Below, piece by piece: positions 25,770 to 34,671 of a stretch of 64,000 nucleotides of DNA (position 1 is the stretch's first letter; every line of letters begins with the position of its first letter). Under the pieces are notes generated by a model. The model was given only the letters and a program-made list of their open reading frames with translations. It was not told the origin of the DNA and searched no databases. Source of the stretch: Nocardia sp. SYP-A9097 (GTDB lineage: Bacteria; Actinomycetota; Actinomycetes; Mycobacteriales; Mycobacteriaceae); NCBI RefSeq assembly GCF_009649815.1, contig NZ_WJIC01000020.1, positions 62,001 through 126,000 on the forward strand, read 5' to 3'. The position numbers and the translations under genes were made by a program.

Positions 25770-26773
25770 TGGGTGCCGCCCGAATGCCCGGTGAGGGAGA
25801 GGAATACGTCGTCGAGCGAGGGGCGGCGCAGCCCGATGTCGGCGAGTTGGATTCCGGCGCTGTCGAGTCGGCGCAGCGCCTCGGCCAGGGTCGCGGCCCC
25901 GTCCGGCGCGGGGATCGAAAGCCGGTCCGCACCATTGATTTCGGCGCGGACGGTGGCGGGGACCAGATCGCCGAGGGCGTCGGCGGCCAGGCTCAAGTGG
26001 GTCGGGTCGAGCGGTACGACCTCGCAGTAGCTGCCGCCGGTCTTCTCCTTGAGGGCGTCCGCGGTGCCTTCGGCGATGACGGTGCCCTTGTCGATGACGA
26101 TGATGTTGTCGCTGAGTACGTCGGCCTCTTCGAGGTACTGCGTGGTCAGCAGGACGGTGATGCCCTGGGTCTTGAGCGCGTTGACCAGATCCCAGACGCC
26201 CTGGCGGCTGCGCGGGTCGAGGCCGGTGGTGGGTTCGTCGAGGAAGACGACCTCGGGCCGGACCACGAGTCCGCAGGCGATGTCCACGCGTCGGCGCATA
26301 CCGCCGGAGTAGTGCCGGACGGCGCGGCGGCCCGCGCTGGTGAGGTCGAATTCCTCGAGCAGGTTGTCCGCGCGCTGGCGGGCGGCCTTGCGTGGCAGGC
26401 CCATGAGCCGGCCGAAGAGTTCGAGGTTCTCGCGTCCGGAGAGGTTCTCGTCGAGGGCGGCGTACTGCCCGGTCATCATGATGGAGCGGCGGACGGCGGC
26501 GGGATCCTTGCGCACATCGTGGCCGGCGACCCGGGCGGTGCCGGAGTCGGGGCGCAACAGTGTGGAGAGGATCTTGACGCAGGTCGTCTTGCCCGCGCCA
26601 TTGGGTCCGAGAATGCCCAGTACTTGGCCGCGTTCGGCGGTGAAGCTGATGCCGCTGAGTGCGTGCACCTCGCCGAACGACTTGCGTACGTCTTCGACAT
26701 ATACGGCCGGATCGCTTCCGCCGCGCACTGCTGAATCCTGGTGCGGCGAATCCGGTTTGTCCTGGCTCGGCAT
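25766..26773 (-). CDS. ABC transporter ATPase (DrrA-like)
   Basis: 335 residues from ATG 26773 with a GGAG ribosome site. Walker A GPNGAGKTT, Q-loop region QYAALDENLSGRENL, signature YSGGMRRRVDIACGL, Walker B VVFLDEPTTGLD, then a ~90-residue C-terminal part with SLDDVFLSLTG, a tail typical of DrrA/NodI-type ATPases. It energises the two downstream permeases in an overlapping three-gene operon. Confidence 0.9.
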   Translation of the reverse strand: MPSQDKPDSPHQDSAVRGGSDPAVYVEDVRKSFGEVHALSGISFTAERGQVLGILGPNGAGKTTCVKILSTLLRPDSGTARVAGHDVRKDPAAVRRSIMMTGQYAALDENLSGRENLELFGRLMGLPRKAARQRADNLLEEFDLTSAGRRAVRHYSGGMRRRVDIACGLVVRPEVVFLDEPTTGLDPRSRQGVWDLVNALKTQGITVLLTTQYLEEADVLSDNIIVIDKGTVIAEGTADALKEKTGGSYCEVVPLDPTHLSLAADALGDLVPATVRAEINGADRLSIPAPDGAATLAEALRRLDSAGIQLADIGLRRPSLDDVFLSLTGHSGGTQ

Positions 26774-27078
26774 CAACTCTCCACTATCGGCTGGGCGGGC
26801 AATTCGAGTCGCCCCGGGCGGCGGGTCCCCACATCCCTTCGGGATGATCCACTCCGTCGCGCGCGATGTTACCGGCCGTCCGGATGCGGGGTCGTTTCTT
26901 TGCCTCAGCAGCGTTCAGCCAAACGTGACTTCCGCCACATGCCGGTGGTTTCATGAATAGCCGCTGATCCAGGCCCAGACCGGGCGGTCTGCTGAATTTC
27001 CGCACCTTGTCGGCGGTATGCGCCGAACCATAGTCTGGCGTGAAGGGGAGAGTTTTCGATGGCCACGAGAGGGTAAAA
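26774..27078. promoter_or_regulatory. Divergent intergenic region, exporter / aldehyde dehydrogenase
   Basis: 305 bp between the DrrA-like gene and the aldehyde dehydrogenase gene. It must hold both promoters. I saw no strong palindrome, repeat or RNA gene. Confidence 0.4.
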
Positions 27079-28560
27079 ATGGCCGAGTCTGCGCAGCAGC
27101 CACGAGCCGCAGCGCGCACCGGAGCGGGCCGATCCAAGGTCCTTACTTCATACGATCCACGGACCGGGGAGGTCGTGGGCGATTTCGCCATTATGGGCGC
27201 GGGCGAGCTGACGCGCGCCGTTCGCGCTGCTCGTACCACCGAACAGTGGTGGGCGACAATGGATTTCGCCGGACGAAAACGCTGGCTGCTGGATTGGAAA
27301 CGTGCCATCGCGCGCGGCACCCGAGATCTGGTGGAGCTCATCAGCTCCGAGACCGGCAAGCCGCGATTGGATGCCGCCGTCGAGGTGACCCTGGCGGTGG
27401 AGCATCTGGATTGGGTTGCGCACCATGCCGAGCGGACGCTGGGCCGCAGCACTCGCACCGGCGCCTGGTTCCGGCGCGATCAGTCCGGGTCGATCGGGCA
27501 GTTACCGCTGGGCGTGGTCGGGGTGCTCGGTCCCTGGCACAATCCCGTTCTCACGCCGATGAATTCGATCGCGAGCGCCATGGCGGCGGGAAACGCGGTG
27601 GTGTTCAAGCCGAGTGAGCTGACGCCCGCCGTGGGCGCGTGGCTGGCCGATACCTGGAGCCGGCTGTCCCCCAGTCAGCCTGTGCTGCAGGTGGTTACCG
27701 GTGACAGCAGTACCGCGGCCACGCTCTGCCGGTCCCGTTTGGACAAGATCGCCTACTCCGGCTCCGCCGCCGGGGCGCGCGAGCTGGCGGCACTGTGCGC
27801 GCAGACCGGGACGCCCCTGGTGGTGGAGCAGGGCGGGCGCGGGGCGATGGTGGTGCAGGTCGATGCCCGGCTCGATACCGCCGCTGCCGCAGCGGTTTAC
27901 GGAGCCATGGCCAATGCCGGACAGCATCCGGCGGGTGTGCACGTGGTGTACGTCGCCGATTCGGTGTACGAGCCGTTCCTGGAAATGGTCGCCGATCACG
28001 CCCGCCGCCTGCGTCCGGCCGCGGACCGCCGCGCCTCGTACGGGCCGATGGTGCTGGATTCGCAGCTCGATGTGGTGCGCCGCCAGGTGCGCGACGCACT
28101 CACCCGGGGTGGCCGCCCCGTGGTCGGCAGCCTGGAATCGATTCGGGAGCCCTATATCGAGCCGGTGGTGCTGACCGATGTCCCCGAGGTGAGCCTGGCG
28201 ATCACCGGTGAGTCGGTGGGTCCGGTGCTGATCGTGAACCGGGTGGCCGATATGGACGAGGCCGTCGAACGGGTCAACGCCGCCAAAAGATCGCTCCCCG
28301 TAGCGGTTTTCACCCGCGATGTCCGCAGTGTCCCAGAATTCGCCGAACGCCTGCGCACCCAACTGGTAACCGTCAACGCCACCCCCGTCTACGGCGTGAA
28401 CGGCCCCGGCCGCATCCGCGACCCACACTCACTCCTGGAATTCACCCGCGCCCAGGTGATTACCGGCCAACGTCACCGAGACCCACTGGGCACCTTCGAC
28501 AATCACCCCCGCCGCCTCCGAATGGCAAGGGCGCTATTCCGTCTCCGCCACAGCGTCTGA
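27079..28560 (+). CDS. Aldehyde-dehydrogenase-family protein lacking the catalytic cysteine
   Basis: 493 residues from ATG 27079 (GAGGG ribosome site). Full-length ALDH fold: LPLGVVGVLGPWHNPVLTP, NAVVFKPSELTP, the glutamate loop LVVEQGGRGAMV (normally ELGGK), and the nucleophile loop, which reads ANAGQHPAGVHV where active enzymes have NxGQxCxA. The codons AAT GCC GGA CAG CAT CCG confirm Pro at the cysteine position. It should therefore not act as an NAD(P)-dependent aldehyde oxidiser by the usual covalent mechanism. A structural, binding or acyl-handling role is possible. Its last 27 bp overlap the 3' end of the TetR gene on the other strand. Confidence 0.85.
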   Translation: MAESAQQPRAAARTGAGRSKVLTSYDPRTGEVVGDFAIMGAGELTRAVRAARTTEQWWATMDFAGRKRWLLDWKRAIARGTRDLVELISSETGKPRLDAAVEVTLAVEHLDWVAHHAERTLGRSTRTGAWFRRDQSGSIGQLPLGVVGVLGPWHNPVLTPMNSIASAMAAGNAVVFKPSELTPAVGAWLADTWSRLSPSQPVLQVVTGDSSTAATLCRSRLDKIAYSGSAAGARELAALCAQTGTPLVVEQGGRGAMVVQVDARLDTAAAAAVYGAMANAGQHPAGVHVVYVADSVYEPFLEMVADHARRLRPAADRRASYGPMVLDSQLDVVRRQVRDALTRGGRPVVGSLESIREPYIEPVVLTDVPEVSLAITGESVGPVLIVNRVADMDEAVERVNAAKRSLPVAVFTRDVRSVPEFAERLRTQLVTVNATPVYGVNGPGRIRDPHSLLEFTRAQVITGQRHRDPLGTFDNHPRRLRMARALFRLRHSV

Positions 28561-29778
28561 TTTCGTGCCCAGTAGGACCGCGCTCATCAGGGCGCGGACT
28601 CGGGCCAGTTGGGCTGGGCGGGGGTCGAAGCGGAGGCGGCGGCCTACGTCGATGACCTGGCTGATGGCGGCGTGGACGCGGAAGCGGGCCTCGGTTTGGT
28701 CGCCTTCGAGAAGGTTTGCCCACTCCAGGACGTTCTGGCGCTGGATGGAGCGGAGTCGATGCTGTTCGGTGGCGGGGAGATTGGAGAATTCGGCGAAGTA
28801 GACGGGGAGGATCTCCGGCATGGCGAAGGTCATGCGGGCGAAGCGTTCGGCTATCCGGACGGCGGCGTCGGCGCGGCTGGTGGCCTCGGACAGGGCTTCG
28901 GCATTGCCGATGGCGACGCGTTCGCCGGTGCGGTGGAAGGCGGCGGCGAGCAGATCGGCTTTGCTGCTGAAGTACCGGTAGACGCTGGAGGCGTTGATGC
29001 CCGCGGCCGCGCCGATCTCCTCGATGCTGGCCTCGTGATAGCCCTGGCGGCCGAAGATCCGAATCGCTTCGGTGAGCAGCTGTTCGCGTTTGGAGATGAC
29101 GGGTAGCCCGCGCACGATGGGTTCGCCGGTGACCGGCGGGGGCGGCGGGGGTAGCTCGGCGCGCAGGATATCCCAGCAGATGTCGTTGAACAGCGCCACG
29201 ATTCGCGCATTGGAGAGTGCGGTGCGGTGTCCGGTGACGCTGCCGATGGCCGAGAGCACCGCGGCCGAGCGCAGCATGACATCGGCGGGGTCGGCGTCGG
29301 GGTACAGCGCGGCAATGGGTGCGGCGACGGTTTCGTGGAGTTCGGTGTAGAGGACGCGAATGCGGGCGCGGTCCGCACGCTCCAGATAGCGGCGCTCCCA
29401 GCGGTACAGTCCGCCCTCGCGACGGCAGTCGATGGTGTGCTCGGTGATGCCGCGAATCAGTGCGGTGAGTCGCGGTTCCGGTTCCAGCTTCGGATTGTCG
29501 GCGGCCTTGGCGGCGTCCAGCAGTTGCTGTGCGCCCATTTCGGCGGCGGCGACGAGCATGGCGTATTTATTGCTGAAGTGCCGGTAGAGCGCGGGGCCGG
29601 AGATGCCGACCTCGGCGGCGATCTCGTCCACGCCGACCGGGTGATAGCCCCGCTCAGCGAAGGCGCGGGCGGCCACGCCGACAATCTGGGCCTTGCGATT
29701 CTTGGGTCGTCGCCGGGGGCCGGGTTCGCCGGACGGTCGCGCGGAAGCGAGTCCTGCTTCGCTGCGATCGGCGACCAT
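28534..29778 (-). CDS. Double-domain TetR-family regulator
   Basis: 414 residues with two complete TetR DNA-binding domains in one chain. The first is at ~27-75 (AARAFAERGYHPVGVDEIAA, then ISGPALYRHFSNKYAML), the second at ~229-277 (IRIFGRQGYHEASIEEIGAA, then INASSVYRYFSSKADLL), each followed by its own ligand-type helical domain; a Pro-rich hinge (LPPPPPPVTGEP) joins them. Start at ATG 29778 has a GAAGGGG ribosome site. The protein may act as a pseudo-dimer. It is divergent from the enoyl-CoA hydratase gene (127 bp between), suggesting control of acyl-CoA metabolism. Confidence 0.88.
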   Translation of the reverse strand: MVADRSEAGLASARPSGEPGPRRRPKNRKAQIVGVAARAFAERGYHPVGVDEIAAEVGISGPALYRHFSNKYAMLVAAAEMGAQQLLDAAKAADNPKLEPEPRLTALIRGITEHTIDCRREGGLYRWERRYLERADRARIRVLYTELHETVAAPIAALYPDADPADVMLRSAAVLSAIGSVTGHRTALSNARIVALFNDICWDILRAELPPPPPPVTGEPIVRGLPVISKREQLLTEAIRIFGRQGYHEASIEEIGAAAGINASSVYRYFSSKADLLAAAFHRTGERVAIGNAEALSEATSRADAAVRIAERFARMTFAMPEILPVYFAEFSNLPATEQHRLRSIQRQNVLEWANLLEGDQTEARFRVHAAISQVIDVGRRLRFDPRPAQLARVRALMSAVLLGTKSDAVAETE

Positions 29779-29905
29779 ACATTTTCCCCTTCTCAATGGC
29801 ACCGGACTGTTGACAGTGCCGGACGAATCCACCTAAGTTAACCACAATTCGCACAGTTGGACATATTGCGCCGCGATTCGCACCGTACGCAGAGCAGGAG
29901 CAGAC

Positions 29906-30700
29906 GTGAGCAATACTGCGACGACCCCGGGCTACACCGCTGTGCTGGACGACCGGGTACTGCGTGTCACCATCACCAATCCCAAACGCAAGAACGCCAT
30001 CGACTACGACACCATGGTCGGGCTCGGTGAGACGGTGCTTTCGGCATATGAAAACCCCGCGGTACGGGTGATCGTGCTCACCGGTGCGGGCGGGGACTTC
30101 TGCACCGGCGCGGATTTGTCGGCGACTGCGGGCGAGACGGCGCGGGGTATCACGCCGGAACAGACCATGGATGCGGCGAATCGGATGATCAAGGCGATCG
30201 TGGAGGCGCCGATCCCGGTCATCGCGCGGTTGCGGGGTGCGGCGGCCGGTGTGGGTGTGGCCTTCGCGCTCGCCGCCGACCTCACCTATGCGTCGGAGGA
30301 CGCGTACCTGCTGCTGGCTTTCGTCAATATCGGCCTCATGCCCGATGGTGGTGCGGCCGCCATGGTCGCCGCCGCGGCCGGTCGCCCCCTCGCCGCCGAA
30401 ATGGCGCTACTGGGCGATCGCCTGCCGGTCACCGAGGCTGTCCGCCGCGGCCTGATCACCGGCGTCTACTCGGACGAGGAACTCGACGCCAAGGTCGAGG
30501 CGGCTGCGACCAAGCTCGCGCATGGCCCGCGCCGCGCCCTGGAACTCACCAAGCAGGCCCTCAACGCCGCCACCCTCACCGCCCTGGACGCGGCCCTGGC
30601 GACCGAAAAGACCGGCCAGTCGGAGCTTTTGCGCGCCCCCGACTTCGCCGAAGGCGCCAACGCCATGCTGCAGAAGCGCAAAGCCGTCTTCGCGGAGTAG
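29906..30700 (+). CDS. Enoyl-CoA hydratase/isomerase-family protein
   Basis: 264 residues, GTG start. Crotonase fold with the oxyanion-hole segments GAGGDFCTGADLS and LRGAAAGVGVAFALAADLTYAS, followed by NIGLMPDGGAAAMV and a C-terminal helix region LTKQALN. At the two catalytic Glu positions of classical hydratases this protein has other residues, with Asp in MPDGG, so an isomerase or a different crotonase reaction is possible. Convergent with the NRAMP gene, 6 bp apart. Confidence 0.85.
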   Translation: MSNTATTPGYTAVLDDRVLRVTITNPKRKNAIDYDTMVGLGETVLSAYENPAVRVIVLTGAGGDFCTGADLSATAGETARGITPEQTMDAANRMIKAIVEAPIPVIARLRGAAAGVGVAFALAADLTYASEDAYLLLAFVNIGLMPDGGAAAMVAAAAGRPLAAEMALLGDRLPVTEAVRRGLITGVYSDEELDAKVEAAATKLAHGPRRALELTKQALNAATLTALDAALATEKTGQSELLRAPDFAEGANAMLQKRKAVFAE

Positions 30701-30711
30701 CTTTCGCTACT
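30696..30711. terminator. Hairpin spanning both convergent stop codons
   Basis: AGTAGC-TTTC-GCTACT. The arms contain the TAG stop of the enoyl-CoA hydratase gene and the TAG stop of the NRAMP gene on the other strand. A short but perfectly symmetric bidirectional terminator candidate. Confidence 0.45.
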
Positions 30712-31954
30712 TCCCTGTCAGGGTGAGGTAGATGAGGGCGACATTCAGGGCGGAGATGATCAGAGCGACCAGCCAGGCGAGAGCTGTTGTGAGGCGGGGG
30801 TTTACGTCGTCGCCCATGAGGTTGCGGTCTGCGGTGAAGCGGACCAGGGGGATCAACGCGAAGGGGATGCCGAAGGAGAGCACCACCTGCGAAATGATCA
30901 GGGCCCGAGTGGGATCCAGGCCGACGGCGAGGATTACCAGGGCCGGGATCAGGGTGACGAGCCGGCGGACCAGCAGCGGGATGGTGCGGTTCAGCAGACC
31001 TTCCATGATCATCGCGCCGGCGTAGGCGCCGACCGAGGTGGAGGCCAGTCCGGAGGCGAGCAGCCCGACGGCCAGGAGTAGTCCGGCGACCGGTCCGAGG
31101 GTGTCTCGCACCGCGGCATGGGCGGATTCGAGCGAGTCGACGTCATCGCGGCCGCGCAGCGTACCGGCGGCCATGAGCAGCATGGCGAGATTCACGGTGC
31201 CGGCGAGGAGCATGGCCAGGCCGACGTCGTAGCGGGTGATGCGCAGCAGCCGGGCTCGCGCCGGACCCGGTTCGGGGCTGCCGTGCCGGTCCCGGGCGAG
31301 CGCCGAGTGCAGGTAGACCGCGTGTGGCATGACGGTCGCGCCGATCATGGCGGCGGCCAGCATTACGCTCTCGCTGCCGTCGAAGCGCGGCAGCAGTCCG
31401 CCGATCGTGCCCGAGGCCGAGGGCGGTGAAATCACCACGGACGCAAGGAATCCGATGGCGATGACGGCGAGCATGCCGGTGATCACCCGCTCGAACGGTT
31501 TCTGTCCGCGCTTGTTCTGCACCAGCAGCAGCCCCAGCGACACAATGCCGGTGATGACGCCGCCGAGCAGTAGCGGCAGGTTGAACAGCAGCTTCAGGGC
31601 AATGGCCCCGCCGACGACTTCGGCGAGATCGGTTGCCATGGCGACGGTTTCGGCCTGCGCCCAGTAGGCGAGCCGGGTTTTGCGTCCGGCCTTGTCGCGC
31701 ACGGCTTCCGGTAGCGACATGCCGGTGACGAGGCCGAGTTTGGCGGAGAGGAATTGCACCAGTCCCGCCATCACATTGGCCATGACGATGACCCAGACCA
31801 GCAGGTAGCCGTATTTGGCGCCGGCGCTGATATTGGAGGCGACATTGCCGGGGTCGACGTAGGCGATGGCGGCGACGAAGGCGGGGCCGAGCAGGACCGT
31901 GGCCGATCGCGCTCGCTGGAACGTGGAGCGTTTATCGGCCAGGCTGGTACTCAC
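30707..31954 (-). CDS. mntH: NRAMP-family Mn2+/Fe2+ transporter
   Basis: 415 residues, about eleven membrane helices. The metal site DPGN in helix 1 (FVAAIAYVDPGNVASNISAG) and the helix-6 motif MIGATVMPHAVYLHSAL (MPH) are intact, so proton-driven Mn2+ or Fe2+ uptake is expected. The start is GTG 31954; the upstream sequence offers a -10-like TAAACT about 7 bp before it, so the mRNA may be leaderless. Confidence 0.93.
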   Translation of the reverse strand: MSTSLADKRSTFQRARSATVLLGPAFVAAIAYVDPGNVASNISAGAKYGYLLVWVIVMANVMAGLVQFLSAKLGLVTGMSLPEAVRDKAGRKTRLAYWAQAETVAMATDLAEVVGGAIALKLLFNLPLLLGGVITGIVSLGLLLVQNKRGQKPFERVITGMLAVIAIGFLASVVISPPSASGTIGGLLPRFDGSESVMLAAAMIGATVMPHAVYLHSALARDRHGSPEPGPARARLLRITRYDVGLAMLLAGTVNLAMLLMAAGTLRGRDDVDSLESAHAAVRDTLGPVAGLLLAVGLLASGLASTSVGAYAGAMIMEGLLNRTIPLLVRRLVTLIPALVILAVGLDPTRALIISQVVLSFGIPFALIPLVRFTADRNLMGDDVNPRLTTALAWLVALIISALNVALIYLTLTGK

Positions 31955-31991
31955 AACAATAGTTTACGGGTTCCCGAACTTTTTGTTGAGA
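31955..31991 (-). promoter_or_regulatory. Candidate leaderless promoter of the NRAMP gene with central dyad
   Basis: Read on the minus strand: TCAACA, 17 bp, TAAACT, then 7-8 bp to the GTG. The spacer contains the 10-bp dyad CGGGAACCCG (31967-31976). A metal-dependent repressor binding there would block the promoter. Assignment is by pattern only. Confidence 0.4.
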
Positions 31992-32025
31992 GTTCCCCCA
32001 GAGATGTATCCCACCGCTGCAACGC

Positions 32026-32057
32026 CGAATGCCCCGGCGTATTCCCCGGGGCATTCG
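32026..32057 (-). terminator. 12-bp-stem hairpin terminator
   Basis: CGAATGCCCCGG, an 8-nt loop, then CCGGGGCATTCG, 40 bp after the secreted esterase gene. Confidence 0.75.
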
Positions 32058-32097
32058 TTCGATCCTGCTCGGGGCTACTCCCCCGGCGGTTTCAGCC

Positions 32098-33201
32098 TCA
32101 GAGGCCGAGCCCGCGCTCCAGCACCGGCCACGAGGTGATGAACTCGTCATTCCAGTAACCCCACGAGTGGGTTCCGGTGGCACGGAAGTTGTAGGTCGCC
32201 GGGATGCCCAGCGAATCCAGCTTGGTCTGCAGGTTGTGCGTGCAGTAGTTGGTGCCCGCCTCGATGGCGCCGCCGATGATCAGCTGGTTGGCCAGGCCGT
32301 AGCCGCCGGGCAGCGCGTACGGGCCGTTCATCGAGTCGTACTGGCCGGGCAGGCCGCTCCCGGAGGAGATGTAAAGGTCTGTGCCACGCAGCCTTTCGGC
32401 ATTGACGACCGGATCGTTGGCGGCCCAGGCCGGGGAGTCCTCGGGGCCGTGCATGTTTTCGAGCTGGCCGCCGCCCCAGGTCTCGACGGTGAGGCGCATG
32501 AATTCCCGGCCGACGGGGTCGGCGAACTGCGCGCAGCCACTGTAGGCGGCCGCGGCGCGGAACAGGCCGGGCTTGGCTTCGGGCAGGGAGAGCACGGTGG
32601 TGCCGGAGGTGGAGATACCGGCGATGGCGTTGACGCCATTGGTGCCGAGGGCGGCGTCGATCAGCGGGGGCAGTTCATCGGTGAAGAAGGTCTGCCACTT
32701 GTTGCGGCCGAGGGTTTCGTCGTCGTTCTGCCAGTCCTGGTAGTAGCTCCACTTGCCGCCGATGGGCTGGACCACGTTCAGGTCCTTGTCACCGAGGAAG
32801 CCGTTGACGATATTGGTCTTCTTCTGCCAGGAGGCGTCGTCCTGTCCGCCGCCCGCACCATTGAGCAGGTACAGGGTCGGGCGCGGCACCGATGCGTCGG
32901 CCGGGCGCTGCACGTCGACGGGGTAGGTGGCGTCCATGGCGGCGGAGTAGACGTACAGCCGAATATTGCGGCCGTCCTTCATCTCCGCTTTGGTGATCTT
33001 CGACCCGTCCGGGGCGACGGGATCGGCGAGCAGCTTCTTGCTGTCGATGATCGGGTCGGCGGCGGCGCTCGGCCCGCCGACGCCGGCGACCAAGCCGGTC
33101 AGCACTGCCGTTGCGGCGAGGAAGGCGGCGGTTCGTGCACCGCGCCGGCGACCCGCAAGTACGTTCCGACCGAGCCCATTACGGACGTGTCGACGAATCA
33201 A
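32098..33201 (-). CDS. Secreted antigen-85/esterase-D-like alpha/beta hydrolase
   Basis: 367 residues. Basic N-terminus and signal peptide (RTAAFLAATAVLTGLVAGVG, cleavage near SAAA-DP), then an Ag85-type alpha/beta-hydrolase: LYLLNGAGGGQDDASW, NVVQPIGGKWSYYQDWQN, the nucleophile GISTSGTTVLSL, GCAQF and the C-terminal GTHSWGYWNDEF with the catalytic His. Ag85 proteins transfer mycolates to trehalose or arabinogalactan in the cell wall; this member could be a mycolyltransferase or an esterase. TTG start with AAGG upstream. It lies downstream of NRPS-A on the same strand but has its own ~140-bp upstream region. Confidence 0.85.
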   Translation of the reverse strand: MIRRHVRNGLGRNVLAGRRRGARTAAFLAATAVLTGLVAGVGGPSAAADPIIDSKKLLADPVAPDGSKITKAEMKDGRNIRLYVYSAAMDATYPVDVQRPADASVPRPTLYLLNGAGGGQDDASWQKKTNIVNGFLGDKDLNVVQPIGGKWSYYQDWQNDDETLGRNKWQTFFTDELPPLIDAALGTNGVNAIAGISTSGTTVLSLPEAKPGLFRAAAAYSGCAQFADPVGREFMRLTVETWGGGQLENMHGPEDSPAWAANDPVVNAERLRGTDLYISSGSGLPGQYDSMNGPYALPGGYGLANQLIIGGAIEAGTNYCTHNLQTKLDSLGIPATYNFRATGTHSWGYWNDEFITSWPVLERGLGL

Positions 33202-33345
33202 TGTTCACACCTTCGCTTTGGTTCGTTGTGCCGGTCTTACCACCCGGCGGCGCAGAGCTGCTCGGGTTCCCAGCCGCGGTCTCCGGGCAGGGTTCACCCC
33301 CGAGAGACCATACGGCTTATGCCATCGCCACGATAGCGGTCGATG

Positions 33346-34671
33346 TTACGGATTGGGCGCGCGTCCGTGCTCGGCGAGCCCGCCCAGGGCCTGTACCCAG
33401 CCTTCGACGAGTCGTTTGATCTGTTCCAGGTCCAGTACCGCACCTGCGAAGTCGAAGCGGGCGACCAGGCCGTCCTGGGTGGTGTCCACGGTGACGTCGA
33501 GGTAGAGATCATCGGTTACCGGTTCCGGATACACCCGGGCGGGTCGCAGATCCCGGTAGCGGAATCCGATGCGGCCCACCGGAAGTCCGGCGATGGCGGC
33601 GGCGGTGTCGGGGTTCAGATGCTGTAGCAATCCGAAGCCGACACCCTGGGAGGGGACCTCCCGGCACCGGTCGCGAATCTGCCGGATGACGGATCCGGCG
33701 GCGGATCCGCCCTGCCGGACGTCCTCGAAGTCGACGCCGTAGACGCGCAGCGGGAACGGGTACGGCGTGGAGAACGCGCCGACGGTGCGATGCCCGGCGG
33801 GATCGCCCGGCACCCGGCCGTCGGCGACCAGTTGCACCACCGATCCCAGTGAGTTGCGGACGGTTTCGGCACTGCCGTCGAGCAGGGTGGCAGCGAGCGC
33901 AGCCAGCAGTACATCGTCGATGCTGGCCTGGTAGCGGCGCGCCACCGTATCGACGGCGGCGGCGCCTTCGCCGGTGATGGAGACCGAGACCCGGCCGCGG
34001 CCGAGGGGTTCGCCGGCGGCGCCGAATACCTCGGCCGGATCGCGGCCGGGCAGCGCGGAGGTGAGAGCCGAACGCCACCACTCCAATTCGGTGACGGTCC
34101 CGGTGGCGACGGACCGTTCGGCGAGTTCGCGGGCGATGCCGACGGGGTGCGCGTCCGCGCTGGGCGGGGTGGCGTGACCGCCGGACCAGGAGGCGGTCAG
34201 ATCTTCGATAATCGTGCGCCACGAGGTGTCGTCCACGACCAGGCCGTTGGCGACCGCGACCAGGACCGCGGCGGGGCGATCGGTCGGATCCAGATTCGGG
34301 TCGGCCTCGCCACCGGCCATGAGCACGAAGCGAATATTGCGGCCCTTCTCCGGGTCGAGCTCCGCGGCGGCGGCGTGGATGACGGCCTCGATGGGATCGC
34401 CGACGGCCTCGACCGACGGATCGAGCTGCCAGACAACGGCATCGCGCGAATTCGCCTGTACCGGAATGTCCATGACGGCGGTATCGCCATCGCGGCGCAG
34501 TCGGGACCACAGCGCGGGATGCCGATCCAGGAGCGTCCGTACGGACCTGCGCACCCGGCTGCCGGAGACATCGGCCGCGATATCGAGGGTGATGGCCCGG
34601 ATCCACAGCCCGGACGGTTCGAGCTCGAGCAGGCTCACCGCGCCCGCGGGTAGCGGGGAAACCTTGCCCAC
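33346..34671 (-). other. Degenerate epimerase-like tail domain of NRPS-A
   Basis: The ~440 residues after the thioesterase align with NRPS epimerisation domains: VVDDTSWRTIIEDL (normally VDGVSWRILLEDL), VGAFSTPYPFPL (VGWFTxxYPV), REVPSQGVGFGLLQHL (RxIPxxGxGYGxLRYL) and GRIGFRYRDL. The active-site HHxxxDG reads NGLVVDD, so both His and the Gly are lost and epimerisation is not expected. Confidence 0.8.
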
